Shown here: positions 28,322 to 48,154 of the stretch, piece after piece
How the letters are laid out: each line of letters starts with the position of its first letter
Numbering within the stretch: position 1 is the first letter of the stretch
Assembly: GCA_013433145.1 (NCBI GenBank)
Contig: CM024171.1
Span: 6,448,065 to 6,512,064 of the forward strand
Length of the DNA stretch: 64,000 nt
DNA from: Ascaris suum
Taxonomy: Eukaryota > Nematoda > Chromadorea > Rhabditida > Ascarididae
Direction of reading: 5' to 3'
Program-made: the position numbers and the translations under genes
The notes under the pieces: model-generated
What the model was told of the DNA's origin: nothing
Databases searched by the model: none
Seen by the model: the letters and a program-made list of their open reading frames with translations, nothing else

Positions 28322-28385
28322 TCTCTCAACTACGAATATACGTACAAATATAAATTTATTTATTTATTTATACATAGTTGAGAGA
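28322..28385. repeat. 11-base perfect inverted repeat beside an AT tract
   Basis: TCTCTCAACTA (28322-28332) and its exact reverse complement (28375-28385) flank 42 bases of A/T-rich sequence, only 27 bases before the (AT)65 tract. It could form a hairpin or mark the ends of a tiny insertion. Confidence 0.7.
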
Positions 28386-28411
28386 CGTCTCATATCACAG
28401 GCGTGTATTAG

Positions 28412-34714
<6,303 letters not shown>

Positions 34715-35330
34715 CCTCTGAGGGATGGAAACTTGCAAATGTGACCGTCATACACGAAGACAACGGCATTGCGAAAAATGCGCCGAGTTGCAGATATACA
34801 CTGCAACCGCCTTGCATCTTTAAATCCTTCAAACCTTAATACTTCCGCACAACTTCATACTGCAGCGGAGCCAAAAATGTCACACCTTCACCATGCTTTT
34901 CGCAAAAAGCTTTCAACGCAGGTTTATTTAATCAAAATTATAGAAAAAATGAATCCCACAAAGAAAAAACATCATTCAATCTGACATCAAGAAAGCTTAC
35001 AACACCGTCAATTCATGCATACTTCCTCAGCTATTGGAAAACAACATTTCGCATGAAGAAAAACATCTCCAATTATTTAACTAGTTATCTAATGAGGCGC
35101 AAAATGGAAAACTCTGTAAGCTGCATAGCACCTCAAGGAAAACTCGTCGCTGTCGAGGTCCCACAATATGTGGTCCTCTCTCTTTCTCTTCCGTTGGCCT
35201 TTTATGGTTTTTACCTTTCTATCGTCAAAAAATGCCGTTGTCTGGAACAGTACTAGTATACACCGCGATATGCGACTTACTTTCAACTACGAAAATTGGA
35301 GGCAACAAGCAGCAATAAGAGAAAAAAATC
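34715..35330 (+). pseudogene. CR1/Jockey-type non-LTR reverse transcriptase fragment
   Basis: The plus strand carries ordered RT motifs in shifting frames. PSEGWKLANVTVIHEDNG at about 34715-34770 is the WK.A.V.PI.K.G motif. SDIKKAYNTVNSCILPQLLE at about 34981-35040 holds the first catalytic Asp. ISNYLTSYLMRRKMENSVSC then VAVEVPQYVVLS at about 35066-35180 is the YL..R...V.....VPQGSV motif, with Tyr where Gly is expected. RDMRLTFNYENW at about 35267-35300 follows where the YADD box should be; that box is destroyed. Frames shift at least twice and stops interrupt. It is of a different clade from the RTE relic at 9.5 kb. No endonuclease part is recognised upstream. Confidence 0.8.
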
Positions 35331-35949
35331 CGACCTCTATTAGAGAAGCGACAATTAGCGGGAACTGTGAGAAGTAGTGTGAATTCGCTTTGAATTTTAA
35401 ATTACTGTAGTATACCTGTATTGTACCACACTCTAGAGAACCGCACACTTCATAAATTGCGCTTATCATTTGTGCATTAATATTATGTCCTATTACCCCA
35501 AAAAATTCATAAGCAGTACTGTCCTTTGTCGTTATAAAGTGCAGGTGAGGATTAACTTTGCGAATAGCAAAGTTCCATTCACTGATGTCGAAAACGCGCA
35601 CGGCAAGCGACTTTCGATACGCCCGCCGACAGATTCTGCGGCATGAAGGATTCCGATTCTCCGCGCTCGAAGTGACGCTTGAGAAGTATCAAGGAGCTCA
35701 CTTGATCCATGAAATTGTTCCGGTGTTCGTCGGTTATTGTTGCTGATGCACTGAAAAGGCATACGATACGATTTACGAAACTCGACATGCCAGCTCGAAG
35801 GCGGTTGTTGCAGAAGTCGCCTTGTCGCTGTGCCGAATTTTCTCCACTTTGCTTGGCTTTTCGTGACAGTCGGTGGCACTTTGCACGTAGCGCAGACGTC
35901 GAGAAGAGCATGACAAACTATGATGCAATGTGTCGAGCTGCCACCTTAC
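35331..35949. other. GC-rich segment open in most frames
   Basis: 35540-35910 is open in all three minus frames (115, 110 and 62 codons) and in a 127-codon plus frame (35709-36092). GC content is well above the flanks. The minus frame containing TITDEHRNNFMDQVSSLILL and KRHFERGESESFMPQNLSAG, ending in TGA near 35579, looks most like protein. The frame starting PPTVTKSQAKWRKFGTA would be in phase with the gene candidate just upstream. I cannot decide between them. Confidence 0.35.
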
Positions 35950-36325
35950 AGAGTTTTGCATCCCGCTCGCAGCACCGACTCGTTGCTGTTTTCACGTTTG
36001 TCCTTTTTGGTGTAGAAAAGTGGGCTTCAACAGCACTGTGCAATCGCCGTACCTCCATTCCGCTTCTCTGCATCTCGTTCACTGAGACATAATAAAACGT
36101 TAACACAGTCAGCCATCGCGTATTCCCCAAAGCGAACCATATTCATTCATGTTTAGTTTTAAAAAGTTCGCTGGCAACTACATCGAACCAAGCACGCCAT
36201 CGTATCATCCGTCAATATGCCTTTGAGACTGCAGCCATAACTACCGTATCCAACTAGTTGCCTCCACCATAATGATACGTCGAAGCCAAAACTTTTCAAA
36301 AATTGCACATCCACTGCAGCTTTAT
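35950..36325 (-). CDS. Two-exon gene candidate, unrecognised
   Basis: Exon 36245-36325 follows a strong acceptor (GTGCCATTTTCAG) and encodes KAAVDVQFLKSFGFDVSL then WWRQLVGY, ending in phase 1 at ACG|GTAGTT. Exon 35950-36081 follows ATGTCTCAG, supplies the two missing bases, and encodes NEMQRSGMEVRRLHSAVEAH then FSTPKRTNVKTATSRCCERD, ending at CTCT|GTAAGG. The intron is 163 bases. The joined frame has no stop. Without splicing, the first exon would instead read to a TAA at 36159. No family is recognised. The gene would continue into the GC-rich region below 35.95 kb. Confidence 0.37.
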
Positions 36326-37359
36326 CTGAAAATGGCACACTGCAACAGCATAAACAATATAAAAACAGTCTCGCATAAAACCAAGCATTTTCCAAACCAT
36401 CAGCCTTAGCGGGAGCCTTCTCGTTCCGAATATCCTCCGCCTCTGCTGGTATCTACAGAACGCACCCCTCTCGGTTTAGGCTCCGAGAGTGTGAAAGGCT
36501 CCCACGTCTTCGCATGGGATACCAGTCATCGCATCGCATCATGGTAGAACCCCTTTCGAAGAGGTCTCCGCATCTGCTCTTGCAACGGCCCTCATCTACA
36601 GCTGCCTCCTCTTACACACCACTAGTCGTGAGCACTTAATGTGGTAATCGAAAAAGCTTTCTGAATATTGAAACGTTAGCGTGTGAATGTTACGGAAAAC
36701 TCTCAGCAGCGATCACTTGAGACAGAAAGTAGAGATATTTAATTTTAATGCAAATCATGGTAAGATGTAAGACAATCAATGCTACCAAAAAAGAAATTAA
36801 CATTAAAAGATGGACACGATTCACCATTCTTTTGCGAAAAAGCCGTCATATCAGCTGACTGCTATGTTCTTATCGATAGGTTCTGATAACGTTGTGACGC
36901 ACACATGGCGAGAAGAGCGTCGCATTTCATTGAAACTGTACCCCAAAAATAATATTTGTTTAGATCCACTCTTACCACGTTTATGCTAATTATGAATGAA
37001 TCAGATTATGCAAAAACTTGCAGTGGTTGAAAAGCTGACAGAACAAAACCTTCGAAAGCACCAACAATGATCGGCCATGACAGACAGTTTGTGAATGTCG
37101 GCAATGACAACAAATACGCACCTAACGAACAACGAACGACACAAAGAAAGATCGCTGGAATGAGAAAGATGGAGGAGATGGACAGAGAAAGAGAGAGCAA
37201 TACCTCTGAAATACGAAAAAAATGCACTCGGTCGAAGTGATTTACTCGTAGCGAATGTCTGCGATCAACGTTATGGTAATTACTGTCGACATTTTCTCAC
37301 TTCAGTGTTGATTGAATTTCTTATTTTACCGATGTTATTTCGTGCATTAATGCAATAAC
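36326..37359. other. GC-rich segment and AT-rich spacer, no firm gene
   Basis: 36400-36620 is GC-rich, with a short inverted pair (TCTCGG...CCGAGA) near 36471-36489, and resembles a dispersed repeat more than a gene. A minus frame at 37006-37227 encodes a hydrophobic stretch (LSISSIFLIPAIFLCVV, then CLSWPIIVGAFEGFVLSA) that might be a membrane exon, without clear limits. Confidence 0.35.
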
Positions 37360-37401
37360 CTTGGGGAAGACCAATTCCACCGTTACGGTGATATACCGCA
37401 T
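37360..37401 (-). CDS. Small candidate exon
   Basis: Acceptor AATTTTTAG, 42 bases encoding MRYITVTVELVFPK in phase 0, donor AAG|GTTATT. The alternating hydrophobic pattern is beta-strand-like. It is too short to identify. Confidence 0.22.
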
Positions 37402-39495
37402 CTAAAAATTTTGAGTGTCGTAGTACATTTGAATGACTACAAAGCTGCAATGTTCGGACTCTAGAAATTCTCATATATGAATAATATAGTGCTGCAAAAT
37501 ATCAAATATCGGTCTTGATCGGAAAATTTATTCGAAAAATTGCGCAGCAGTTCCGCCATCGGGCACAGCCACACTTCATATACACTAATGATCGCCTAAA
37601 GCACATATAATTGAATATTATGCACCTCATTCGATGGAAGGCATTTCAACTGTTGTAATGTAAACGATTGTTTTTGATGCATAACTAACATTCTACAGGT
37701 GAGATTAATGAGCGAACCGTTTAAGAGACACGAATAATAGTAAAGAAGATCACTTATCTCCTTATGGTGGTAATAGAAATGGAAGAGGAAAAATTCGACA
37801 CGTTAAATTGTGCTAATAAATGACAAATTTTCAAATTATTTCAACATCCTAAAACACCTGAAAGAAAACAAAGCGAAGAAATGCAACAAACTGGAAATTA
37901 ATAAATGTGGAAAGAAATGAGAGTTTCATTGAATGAACTCCGACAATTATTCGAAAAGATATTCCTCTTACCATATTAAGAGGAATCCGTACAATAATGT
38001 ATTCGTAGTTCAGATAGGAAACGCGACAGGAATGTCTGGCAAACATTTCTCATCGAGAGGAATCTTTTGCAGTGATTACATCGCACAATGCGATCTGTTC
38101 ATCGACGATGCCCGCAACCGGTTCTTGGGTGCACAATCGTTTTGCAACGATTAATCGCGCACATGCATCCAACCATGATACCAATTATATGTGGCTCTAT
38201 AGAGTAAATCGACAAATTCGTGTAAGCGCCAATTCTCATTGGGTGATTTGCCCAAGTTTGAGGTTATAATCACCCAATATCCGAGAATGGATGACTTGCG
38301 TTGCATCGAATATGTTCACGAGTTTATAACGAAGACACCGTAGAAAGGAATAACTGAGGACGTTTGTTTACTGCAATAAGCGTAAGCTTAACAAATGAAT
38401 AAGTCAACTTTCTCCCCTGGTGTACTGTTTAATCGAGATGCGGTTAATGCTAAGATAACACCTGATGTGAACATTGCTTTTAACTGACCTGGGCAATAAT
38501 TCAAGAAAATCTTACAAATGTATCTGTTCATAAGAGCGGCCACAATTCAATACGTTCAAAAGTGGTGTTCTAGCAAACATTTACTCTTTAAAACCATTGA
38601 AAGCGATAAATCTACTAATATTTTAGTGAACTGCGGAGGAAATTCATTGCAGTCGTAGCGTTATCTGAAAAAAAAAAAACTGAAGTATCGCACGTATTAC
38701 TGCTCCACCTTAATTTATTGGAATATTTTTCTATCTTTGTTGACATTTAAATAATGTTAAGGACCGTGCATTGCAATGAATGAATGCCGAAAATGCGGAA
38801 AGAAACAAATCGAAGAAACCACAGTTCTCGAAAAGATTGCAGCAAAACGGTAAACTTTTATCCGGCTTGCAAAATCCTGCTGAGTAGCCATAAATGTGAA
38901 CTTGTGTCGCAAAAAGCAAATTTCGAGAAAATTCAACCGATAAGGCAACTTTTATTCTGAAATCTCAAAAATAAGCCGATCAAAGTAAGAAATGCTCAGG
39001 TATTCTGTAGCTGCAAATGTTAGCTGAGTACATTTACGGTAATGCTCACCGAAACAAGCGGCACACCCACTGCCAATAGGTAAGAAATTTTGTTTAACAG
39101 GTAGGGTAATTTTGTTGCTTCAAATTTAGCTGAGTGAATAGGAAACGAGTGACGTTTCCTTCCGATACTTTTACAAGAAACCTTTGTAATTACTCAAGTT
39201 GGCTAACTGCTAGATCTATACATTCAATAATTAAATGATTTCGTTACCACCTAGATTTATCTAATCACCTTTACATAGTAACCAAGTGTAAATTTAAATA
39301 CTTATTGACTGAGCATAATACAGGGATGAAAGCTGCTGCGACGATTACAGGAAAAAAGAAGTCGGGTGGTTGCAGCCGTTCAGTGCAGTCGCTTATTTTT
39401 ATGTACACATGGGCACACTCAACCACGCACTCACATTCGCCCACATGTTATGACAAACAGCCGACACCTCTCCCATTTCCGTTTTACAACTGCAT

Positions 39496-39511
39496 CCCCC
39501 CCCCCCCCCCC
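39496..39511 (+). repeat. Poly-C tract, 16 bases
   Basis: Sixteen consecutive cytosines in a locally C-rich plus strand. Confidence 0.95.
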
Positions 39512-40196
39512 AACTTGTCGACCCCACGACTAAAGCCAACGCACACACTTCTCGGTTCTTCCCATCGGCTGGCATATTTGCCAACGTGGAAAAAGCAAAA
39601 AAGCTTTGAGCGGCTATGAATATGCCGACCCCACATAATGTCATAGTGAAGCTAAACAAAAGCGTAAACAATGGATGAAAAGCATTCACGGTGAAAGTTC
39701 GGATCTTTTCAGGACTGATTCATTGCGAAAAACTGTTAAAGAAAATAGCAAAGATGAAGAGAAAACAAAAACCGATTCAGCTGAATATGGCACAGAGATG
39801 TGCCACGTATTCAATGAGGTTTCTTCCCATCAGAGACCTTTGAATCACTGTGCACTTCACAGTTGCAGCAATATTTCACAGCGATGACACCGAATGCGAT
39901 ATAAGATAGACACATAACACTAGGATGACAAAAAACCGACTGAGCTGTTCCAACGGTCAATCCAGGGAGGGGGAGGTGGGAGAAAGTAGAACTAATGAAA
40001 GTGGAACAATTCCTTAAAAACGGGAGGAGAAATTCCATGAAAAAAGGAAATGGTACGTATGGCGAAAATTCATTATACAATGAAATTGTAGAATTTAACC
40101 AAATTTACTTCCATTTTTATTCAGTCTGGAGAGGAAATCGAAGCTGTGTAGGAATTCGCTATGGGTGGTGATAGATTAGCTCGTGTTTATATCAAT

Positions 40197-40217
40197 GGGG
40201 GGAGGGGAGGGGAGGGG
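40197..40217 (+). repeat. Perfect G-quadruplex motif
   Basis: Runs of 6, 4, 4 and 4 guanines separated by single A residues, a textbook short-loop quadruplex motif on the plus strand. Confidence 0.92.
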
Positions 40218-40452
40218 AACTGACTTGACACGAATAATGTACCCTATGGCGCAAAGGCCGAGAGGGAGCAGCAGCTGATCCCACCTGGCGCGACTAGGGT
40301 TATAAAAAAATTTACTTTCAACCCGCTGACTGGTGTAAAAGATGTGAAACTTTCCTCCCTCTATGAGGTGTGAAATCTGCCTATTGAAGAAAACGATGGC
40401 TATCGCTGTCCAAATTTTCGGTCCTTAAAATGATAGGGGTGAAGCATCGCAA

Positions 40453-40472
40453 CCCCTCCCCCTCCCCCTCCC
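40453..40472 (-). repeat. G-quadruplex motif on the minus strand
   Basis: Runs of 4, 5, 5 and 3 cytosines separated by single T residues on the plus strand, so the minus strand has four short-loop G-runs. It lies 235 bases from the opposite-strand motif at 40197. Confidence 0.9.
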
Positions 40473-43400
40473 TTTTGCAACTTCGCTGCTGTTTTGCAAA
40501 CGCCCACTGTTCATCGACTAGGCATTAAATGAGAATACATGCGGTCGTTGTCCATCGTGAAAGATTAAATGCCCCTCAAATGGTAAATATGCGAGACATC
40601 TGTTGTGTTCATAAATTTCGTAAATGAGAAAGCTTAAACGCTGATGAGATGCATCACATATGCGGTCAACTCAAAACTAGAAAGCACGATGTCCCTTCTT
40701 ACCTGGAAAGGGTCGGTGGTAGAGACTGTAACGATTAAACGGTACCTTTCAAATTGAAAAGCTTCTTTTACAAATTGCACCTTAATGTTCGAGAAAGAAA
40801 TTCATAAAAGCGATTGAAACGTGTTTGGCAGAGTACATGATGACGTAGACAAATCACAGTTTATTTTGTTTATTTCATGAAGCAGCCAACCTTCTCTAAT
40901 GTAATCTGTCCACGAGCAAAGTATCACTTTTCATTGCTATGTAATCCCTCTCCCGCCTCTCTTTTCTCTCCTTCCTCACTATATTATCGAGTCCGGGCAA
41001 TTATATCCCCTCCAAATTGTGCCACCCCCCATCCCGAATGTGCATCGCCCTCAATGATTGTAGGCTCTTCGAATGTGACCAACTTTATTATAAAGAACAA
41101 GGAGAAGCATATTTACTCGGTATTTTTTCATCCTATAATCAGGCAAACTGTTAAATTAGAGCACTGTTTATTGATTTAACATTCACTGTCGCCCTGGCTT
41201 TTGACGGATAGGACAATAATTTGGAAGAATCATATAAATGTCTGGGATAATGCTCAGGAGAAAAAGTTGCAGGCAATGTGTCATTACATCCTGACAAATA
41301 CGTTGAAGCTGCAAAAATTTATGAGGCGGATGGAAGATATAAGAGAGGGGAAGATAAGGAGAGAGAGGAAACAGGAACAAAAGCTGTTCCTGGCGATGTT
41401 CAATAATGGTGGTCGAATCGAGAACCAGTATGGATTAATAAAAAAAAAGCAGAAACTGATTCTGTGCTGCGATTTATGAATGCATTTTGAATTTCGGGCA
41501 AAAAAAGAAACAGACAATCTGTCGTATGGAATTTTGTGAAAATTAAGTCACCTTGCGGAAATTTTTTAATCCACTCATCTCACTTTTATACAGTTGATTC
41601 GGAAAGCAGTTGGTGGAATTTTTGCCTACCGACTGCAGCTGGCAGCATTCACAAATTTATTTCTTCAAGCGTTTAAAGATTTGAATGTGGTGATGTCTGC
41701 AACACGTAACAGGTCACTCGCTCTAACAGGTGTCCATTCCAGCTCCAGTAGAATTCCAGCTCACCGCGAAAAATCATGCGTTCAGAAGATTTTTATACGG
41801 GGTATTTAATGATATACGATGTGCAGAAATTCCGCTGCAAAATTTTATTCGTAGCAAAAAATGGAGTCAGTGAAGAAATTATAGTCAAAGTTGTGATATT
41901 TTATTTTATCTGCAGAAAACGTTTGCTGCGATAAGTTTGCACAAATATATGGAAACCTGGAAGTGAACTGTCATGTTCCCGTACCTTCTCTCTTTCCCTC
42001 TCCCCTCTTTCCACATCTCACCTTGCTTCTTCCTCTCCCACATACTGCATGCCGATGGCTATCGTAAGCGACATATTCTATCTACATGGGAAATACACCT
42101 AAACATACCATAAAGTGTTAAATAGAAGTATCCTTCTTGCAGTCGCTTCTCAAGATTCTGTTCTAAGAAGTAAGCAAAGGGAGAGCAAGTCCAGGAAAAG
42201 AGTCATATTGCAAAAAAGGTTTTGCACGATCATTTCTGCATGTTTTACTGTATTCTCAATATATGTGAAACTATCGAAGATCCAAGGCTTTAATTTTCTG
42301 GTAGATCGTCACCGTATCATTTATTGGCGGAGGTAGGTGGCCGCATTTGTTTATAATCTAGACGCATTAAACATTTGCCATCAAAACTCCCATCAGACGA
42401 CATGGCTACAATCAATATGCAAAATTTATTGCTCCGTCGAGAACGATACCAAATGATTTCACCCAAAAAAACAACCGTCGATGGCACAGTCCTCTATCAA
42501 TTCACAACAGTGACGTAAAATAAAAGCAAAGTGATGTATCTAGACTAGATATCACTCCAAATGTTATTGCGTTGTTGGTACTCTTTCAACAGATAACCAA
42601 AATGGTTTAGTCAAATTGCTATTAAAAAGGCGAATGCATGTTTGAAGTAGGCAATTTATATGATGCGTGAGAATCTCTTTGTTGTAGCAGACGAATCAAT
42701 GAAATTTGCAAATTTATTTCAACTTAAGCATCAAATCGCTCATCTGCAAATTTGTTACGGAGAAATCGAATTATGAAGATTTCACCCGAAATAATCTTAT
42801 GCATACAGTCGTTCACCACTTTCATTAAGTGCTTTCTTATACTTCCCGATGATAACGCGAGTATTATGGGCATACCCGCAAAGCTCGGGACGACGCAAAA
42901 TAAAAATCTGATCCTGTCCAGTCCTCACAAACAGCACATCACATCACGGCTCCAACATTTTCATGGTATTTGAGTACAAGAGGATATGCGAATAATGAAC
43001 CGACATTACAATCGTGTTTTGTATTTGGCTTACAGTGAACGAAAATCGTCGAATGTGCCTTAAAGCATCACTAAGCGATACTTATGGGAGATTACAACGA
43101 TAAAATATTGGTATTTCAGTTCTAAACAATACCATTGATAAGTCAAATAAAAAACATTCTGGTATTTCAAATAATTTAGCAACTAATATAAATAAATTGA
43201 ATTTCCATCAACGAACCATCAAGGAAAGCGAATGCGGCTGAGGCATTAGATCTGCATCTTTGCTATGCACTTGAAGATAGTTACGCGTATCATATAAAAA
43301 AATAGTTACGCGTAAAAAAATTCTATCCTATTCTATACTGATTTCACCTACGGAATACTTCAATAATATCTTTATTTATCCGCAATAACATTTATCCAAT

Positions 43401-46400
43401 TCACAAAAGATCCCCATAAGCACTAACTTTATCGCTATGAAATCAATACTGCAACCTGTCACAACTGTGTTCGTTAACAAAAGATATTGACGCTGCATTA
43501 GTGCTGTGTTATATATGGTCAACAACAAGAGGAGAGCACATTTCGCAATGCGGTACATATTTGTGGCATCGAAAAAATAAACTGCATTCTCGCAACATCG
43601 CAAAAAACAATCAAATGAAACGTTTGATCAGACCACATGCCACTTCCATAGAAATTCACATTTTCCAATGATTTTTCAATATTAAATCCTCTCGTCGATC
43701 GATCACTCACAGTGAAACTCGATGATATTCTAATGAAGTTTTCATGCGATTGCCAATATGCAAATGATTCATGCATGCGACTGCTTGTTTCCTATTCTGA
43801 CTGCATATCACAGAGTTGAGTCATAACGCTACGTTACTATGGTACATCACAGCGAGGTGGCGCGCTTCACCACTGAAGTACTTCAACAAATGCAATTCGT
43901 GAACTTCATTTATGAGAAGGAAACGTTTATACGATAATAGACTGCATATGCAAATATTGGAAAATTTTCAAAAAAAAAAACGAAAGTTGTTAAATAAGCA
44001 GAAGTCGCTAAAGGACCTATAAAATAATTTTACAAGGATATCATTGTCAGCACTCTATGAGCTCTTCTAAATGCGATCGTTGTTGTTTCGTAACGTTTTG
44101 GTAGATAAACGGAAATCAAGCACCCAAAAGCCTGCAACAACAACACCAAAACGTGCTACTTCCTATACGCCACAGTTCTGCAATATTCAACGAGCCGAAC
44201 CGGTTCTACCGATAAATTTTCGATCAACCGTCGGTGGACGATCATTTTCGAATGACGACCGATGTATCAACCGGTGACCAAAAAGTCGACCTGTTCAATC
44301 TGTCGAATTTTATGAAATGTTAGTGTGGATGATCGCGACAGCAGAACGTTCCTAGCACTCTTCTCGCAATCCCTAAATCCTGTAAATCCATGTAATCGTA
44401 ATTCAACTTCCCTCTGCCATATAAACATCTGCTTCTGTTCCTGGTTCACATGTCACTGTGCAATGCACTTCTCATATCATACTACAGACGATCATTCATT
44501 GGTAAAATGTTGCAACCGAAACTGATTTCATTTCATATTTATCAACTTCACTTCAAACCACAAAAAAAAACTGCCTTATACACTCGAATGAAGTGTCACC
44601 GCAGATCATTCCTCTCTGAGGGTACGGTTTTGCATAGGCCAACTCCTCCTCTTTTCGAATACGACTACCCTCTCAAAGATGCCTTTCCGCATAAATCCTC
44701 CTTCAGCTCAGTTTTCCTTCGATTCACCCCCGACAGCTTTCTGAAGTCGCTCTAATCCTGCGACATCACTTGACACAAATCTCTCCTTCAAAGTCGGATT
44801 CCCTTCGAAAATAAAGCCCTCTCTCTTGCAAATGGAAAGATTGCAACTCCTCTGAGAAACCAACTTGAAGTTTTACTGTATACGCCAAAGAGATTGAAAC
44901 TTCAAAAAGTTTTAAAGAAAAACCTCAGCGTAAAACAATTAAGTTCCATCTTATCAATCAACCTCAACAGCTGAGTGATAAGCTAATGAAATGCGTTTCT
45001 GCAAAATTGAATTCGCAATAACTGGAATCCGAAATCAATATTGCAAATACTGCGAAGAGAAATCAATATTGCGAATGATATTTACTATTATTATCATTCA
45101 CTATTATTATTTGCTGTAAACAGTGACTATCTACGCATTGAATATCTCAGTGGCATGTGCGGATTCCAGTTATTGCGAATTCAGTTCAATTTTGCAGAAA
45201 CGAATTTAATTTTCCAATTTCCGCAAATAGATAAATGATCTACGTTAGTAATTCAATCAATTCGACGTGTGATCCATTAATTTCGTTTGTGCAATGTAAA
45301 AGTGAACTGATAAAACGAAGTGCAAACCATAAAATGAATATATGAAGAGAATATTTGAGGTATCGGTAAATGAAGCACAAAGGAAAGAAACTGAAATGAT
45401 GAGTCCTTAAAACACTTTCGAGAGCACACGACACAGCTGCTGAGATAGTAAAAAATGAATCGATTGAAGTGCTCGCTAGTGCGATACGGCTCAGTGAAAA
45501 AGGTCACATAAATATTCGAGGAATGAAGAACTAGTTTGTTGCCAGCTGTTATTTACAGCCGAACAGATGAACACTCCAGCCTGGAAAGAATATACGATGA
45601 ATCCGCTTTCGATATACATAAATTTGATCATTCGAAAAGAATAGCATTACCTAGTTGGGCAAATTTCATTGAAAACAGTACAGATTACAGACTTGAATTA
45701 TGAGTTTATTTTGAGTAAACAAATACTTGGATACTGCATGGGAAAAATGTCCTCCTTAATTGCAATAAGAATAAATAAAGATATAGAGAATCCTTGCCTC
45801 ACAGATGTCATTTTTTCTGCTCATAAAAGGGAAAACTTTTCCAAAAAGATAGAAATATAGAGGAAAAACTGAAAACTGAAGTCAAAAAAGACAGCACAGT
45901 TCCCACAACGTTCGCACTTGTTCAGCTTCTTCGACAAATTGGTACGCCTTTTTTGAGAACATCTGATATGTCCCTGTGCCAACGAATTGTCAGCATTGCC
46001 TCCTAGGATCCAAGTGCCATCGTAAAATATCAAATATTACCTCAATTGTCGAGAACTGTATTTATTTACTGCTGTTCTTGTCCTTTTTTGCGTGTTTTCC
46101 CACTTCAGGGTATTGGAATAAGTAAATAAACAAATAAATAAATAAATAATGAATGAATGAATAAATGAAACAGGTAAATAATGTATATGAATATACACTT
46201 CTTGACCCACTCACACTTTTCACCTGACTATCTAGAGGCAATTGAGTGAAATTAATTTTTTATTGTATATTTAATAAAGGATTTCATAATTTTCTCGAAA
46301 TTCTCTCAATGAAAAGCATAGATAGAAATGTAGAGGAAAGCTCGAAAGTCCTTGAATGGATAAAAATGTCAAGAAGCACATCGTCGATTCTTTCTTAAAT

Positions 46401-48154
46401 GAGCGCTGCAAAATCTGCAAACTATTCTGTGACGCAAAATTGTTGCACTCATTCGGTTGCCGTCGTTTTTTCTCAACAAAGTGTGCATCAGTAGTACAAA
46501 CAAATTGCAACGCATGCGCGTTCTATAAAGCTGCAAATGGCCCATGCAATAATTAGGCAAACTTCTCAACAAACCCATCACCTTCCAACAAGTTTTACCA
46601 TAAGAAATACATGTTTCTTCGATACTTACATATCAAACGTCATTTGTAGGATACGTTAAAATGCTATAGTCGAAGCTTTGCAACCAATGGCGATATCTGA
46701 ATATTACATCCTTGTTTTTACACCGAATACAGGGAGAGTGGTACGCGGCCATTCTGTATTGACTAACATTTCGCTGCGACATATCAAACACCGAAATAAG
46801 AGGAGCACTCAATAGCCCGAAAGTGTAAACATCACAATTCCACTTAAAACTTGGTGTACCGAGAATGGCAAGCAATGATGGTTCATCTCTGCACTCAGTC
46901 AATTCAAAGATAAACAAACTAATAGTTAATCAAATCCACAGGTGAATTTGCAAACAGAATAAATCAAACACAATGCAGTTGTAATCGCACTGTGATGTGC
47001 TAGAGTGAACAGTAAGGAATATTTGTGAATGCATCATCACGACTGATCTACTCCAACTGTTCCTATTGAGTTTTTTTGAATACAATAGATTGAGGCCACC
47101 CACTGCCCAAGTGTTGAGACTGATCTCTTATTTCTTATGATTTCCTCTCAGCTTGACACTGCAAAACTATCAATTTTCGTCAACTCAAACAGTACGCCTT
47201 CTTCACTTCACCTGAACCTAAGAAAAAACTCCGCAATAATCGCTCGCTTACCTATCCCTTTTATCATAAAAGCTTGTTTTCAGACGGTTGAATATGCAAA
47301 CCATTTCTTATGTTACTGAAACTTAGGCTGCAATAACAACTCCCCTCTTCCCCTTGCAAAACCTTATTAAAAAGGCTCTTAATGTCACAGGCCTCATACG
47401 GTTCAACCTGCTTGAATATCTCGTCAAATACTCGAGCTCATAAGTCTCTAGTTTATTTGCTCACGGATAATTCTTTCAGAAATGTTTAATGTTCGAACCT
47501 TAAATGAGCGGTGACTGATGGCTTTCTTAAACCGCTCTAAATCAAAGGACAATTGGACACTTCCCGAATTCTATCTTATGTGAGACATTGCGGCAAATTT
47601 GGACTTTAAACTGTCCACCCATCTTACTTTATTATTATAACTCTTCCTTTATTATTATAAGCTCGTTAACGCTTGATTTCTACTGCAGGGTGTAGCTAAA
47701 AAGAGTGCAGTTCTAAACACCGTTAGAAGTCATTCTCTTAGTCACAGAGGCCCACTTTTTTGCAGAGGTTACCGTTCCTATTGAATTCGCTCCCGCTTTG
47801 TTTCATCATGTTTAGGCTCGATATTCGATAGTTCTGTATTTGCTTGAAAGTTCCTTCTGTAATTATTTTTATGCCTCAAATACTCAATTTATTGTCTGTT
47901 TTTCTCCTTTATATTAATGCTGTACTTTATCGGCAGTTTTTTAGCACTGAACATTATTAGTTCAGTAAGAATGAGAATAAAAGAAAATATCCGTTCAGCT
48001 ACACAGATAAATAACATCACAATTGGCGAACAAAGAAACAGATTTAGTTCTCTCGACATACAACAACAACAATGACCTCTGCGCACTCAGCGAGCTCTTT
48101 GTCACTACAGCAAAGAAAATCCCGACTTTCAACGACATGCTTGGCGAATAAAAT

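Noticed and set aside
46633..46917. 94-codon minus frame as the last exon of the downstream MAIP1-like gene
   Set aside because: It does not resemble the C-terminal exon of the upstream copy and lies beyond the 48.4-48.6 kb segment that does. Its stop precedes a good GTAAGT donor, so the reading is doubtful.
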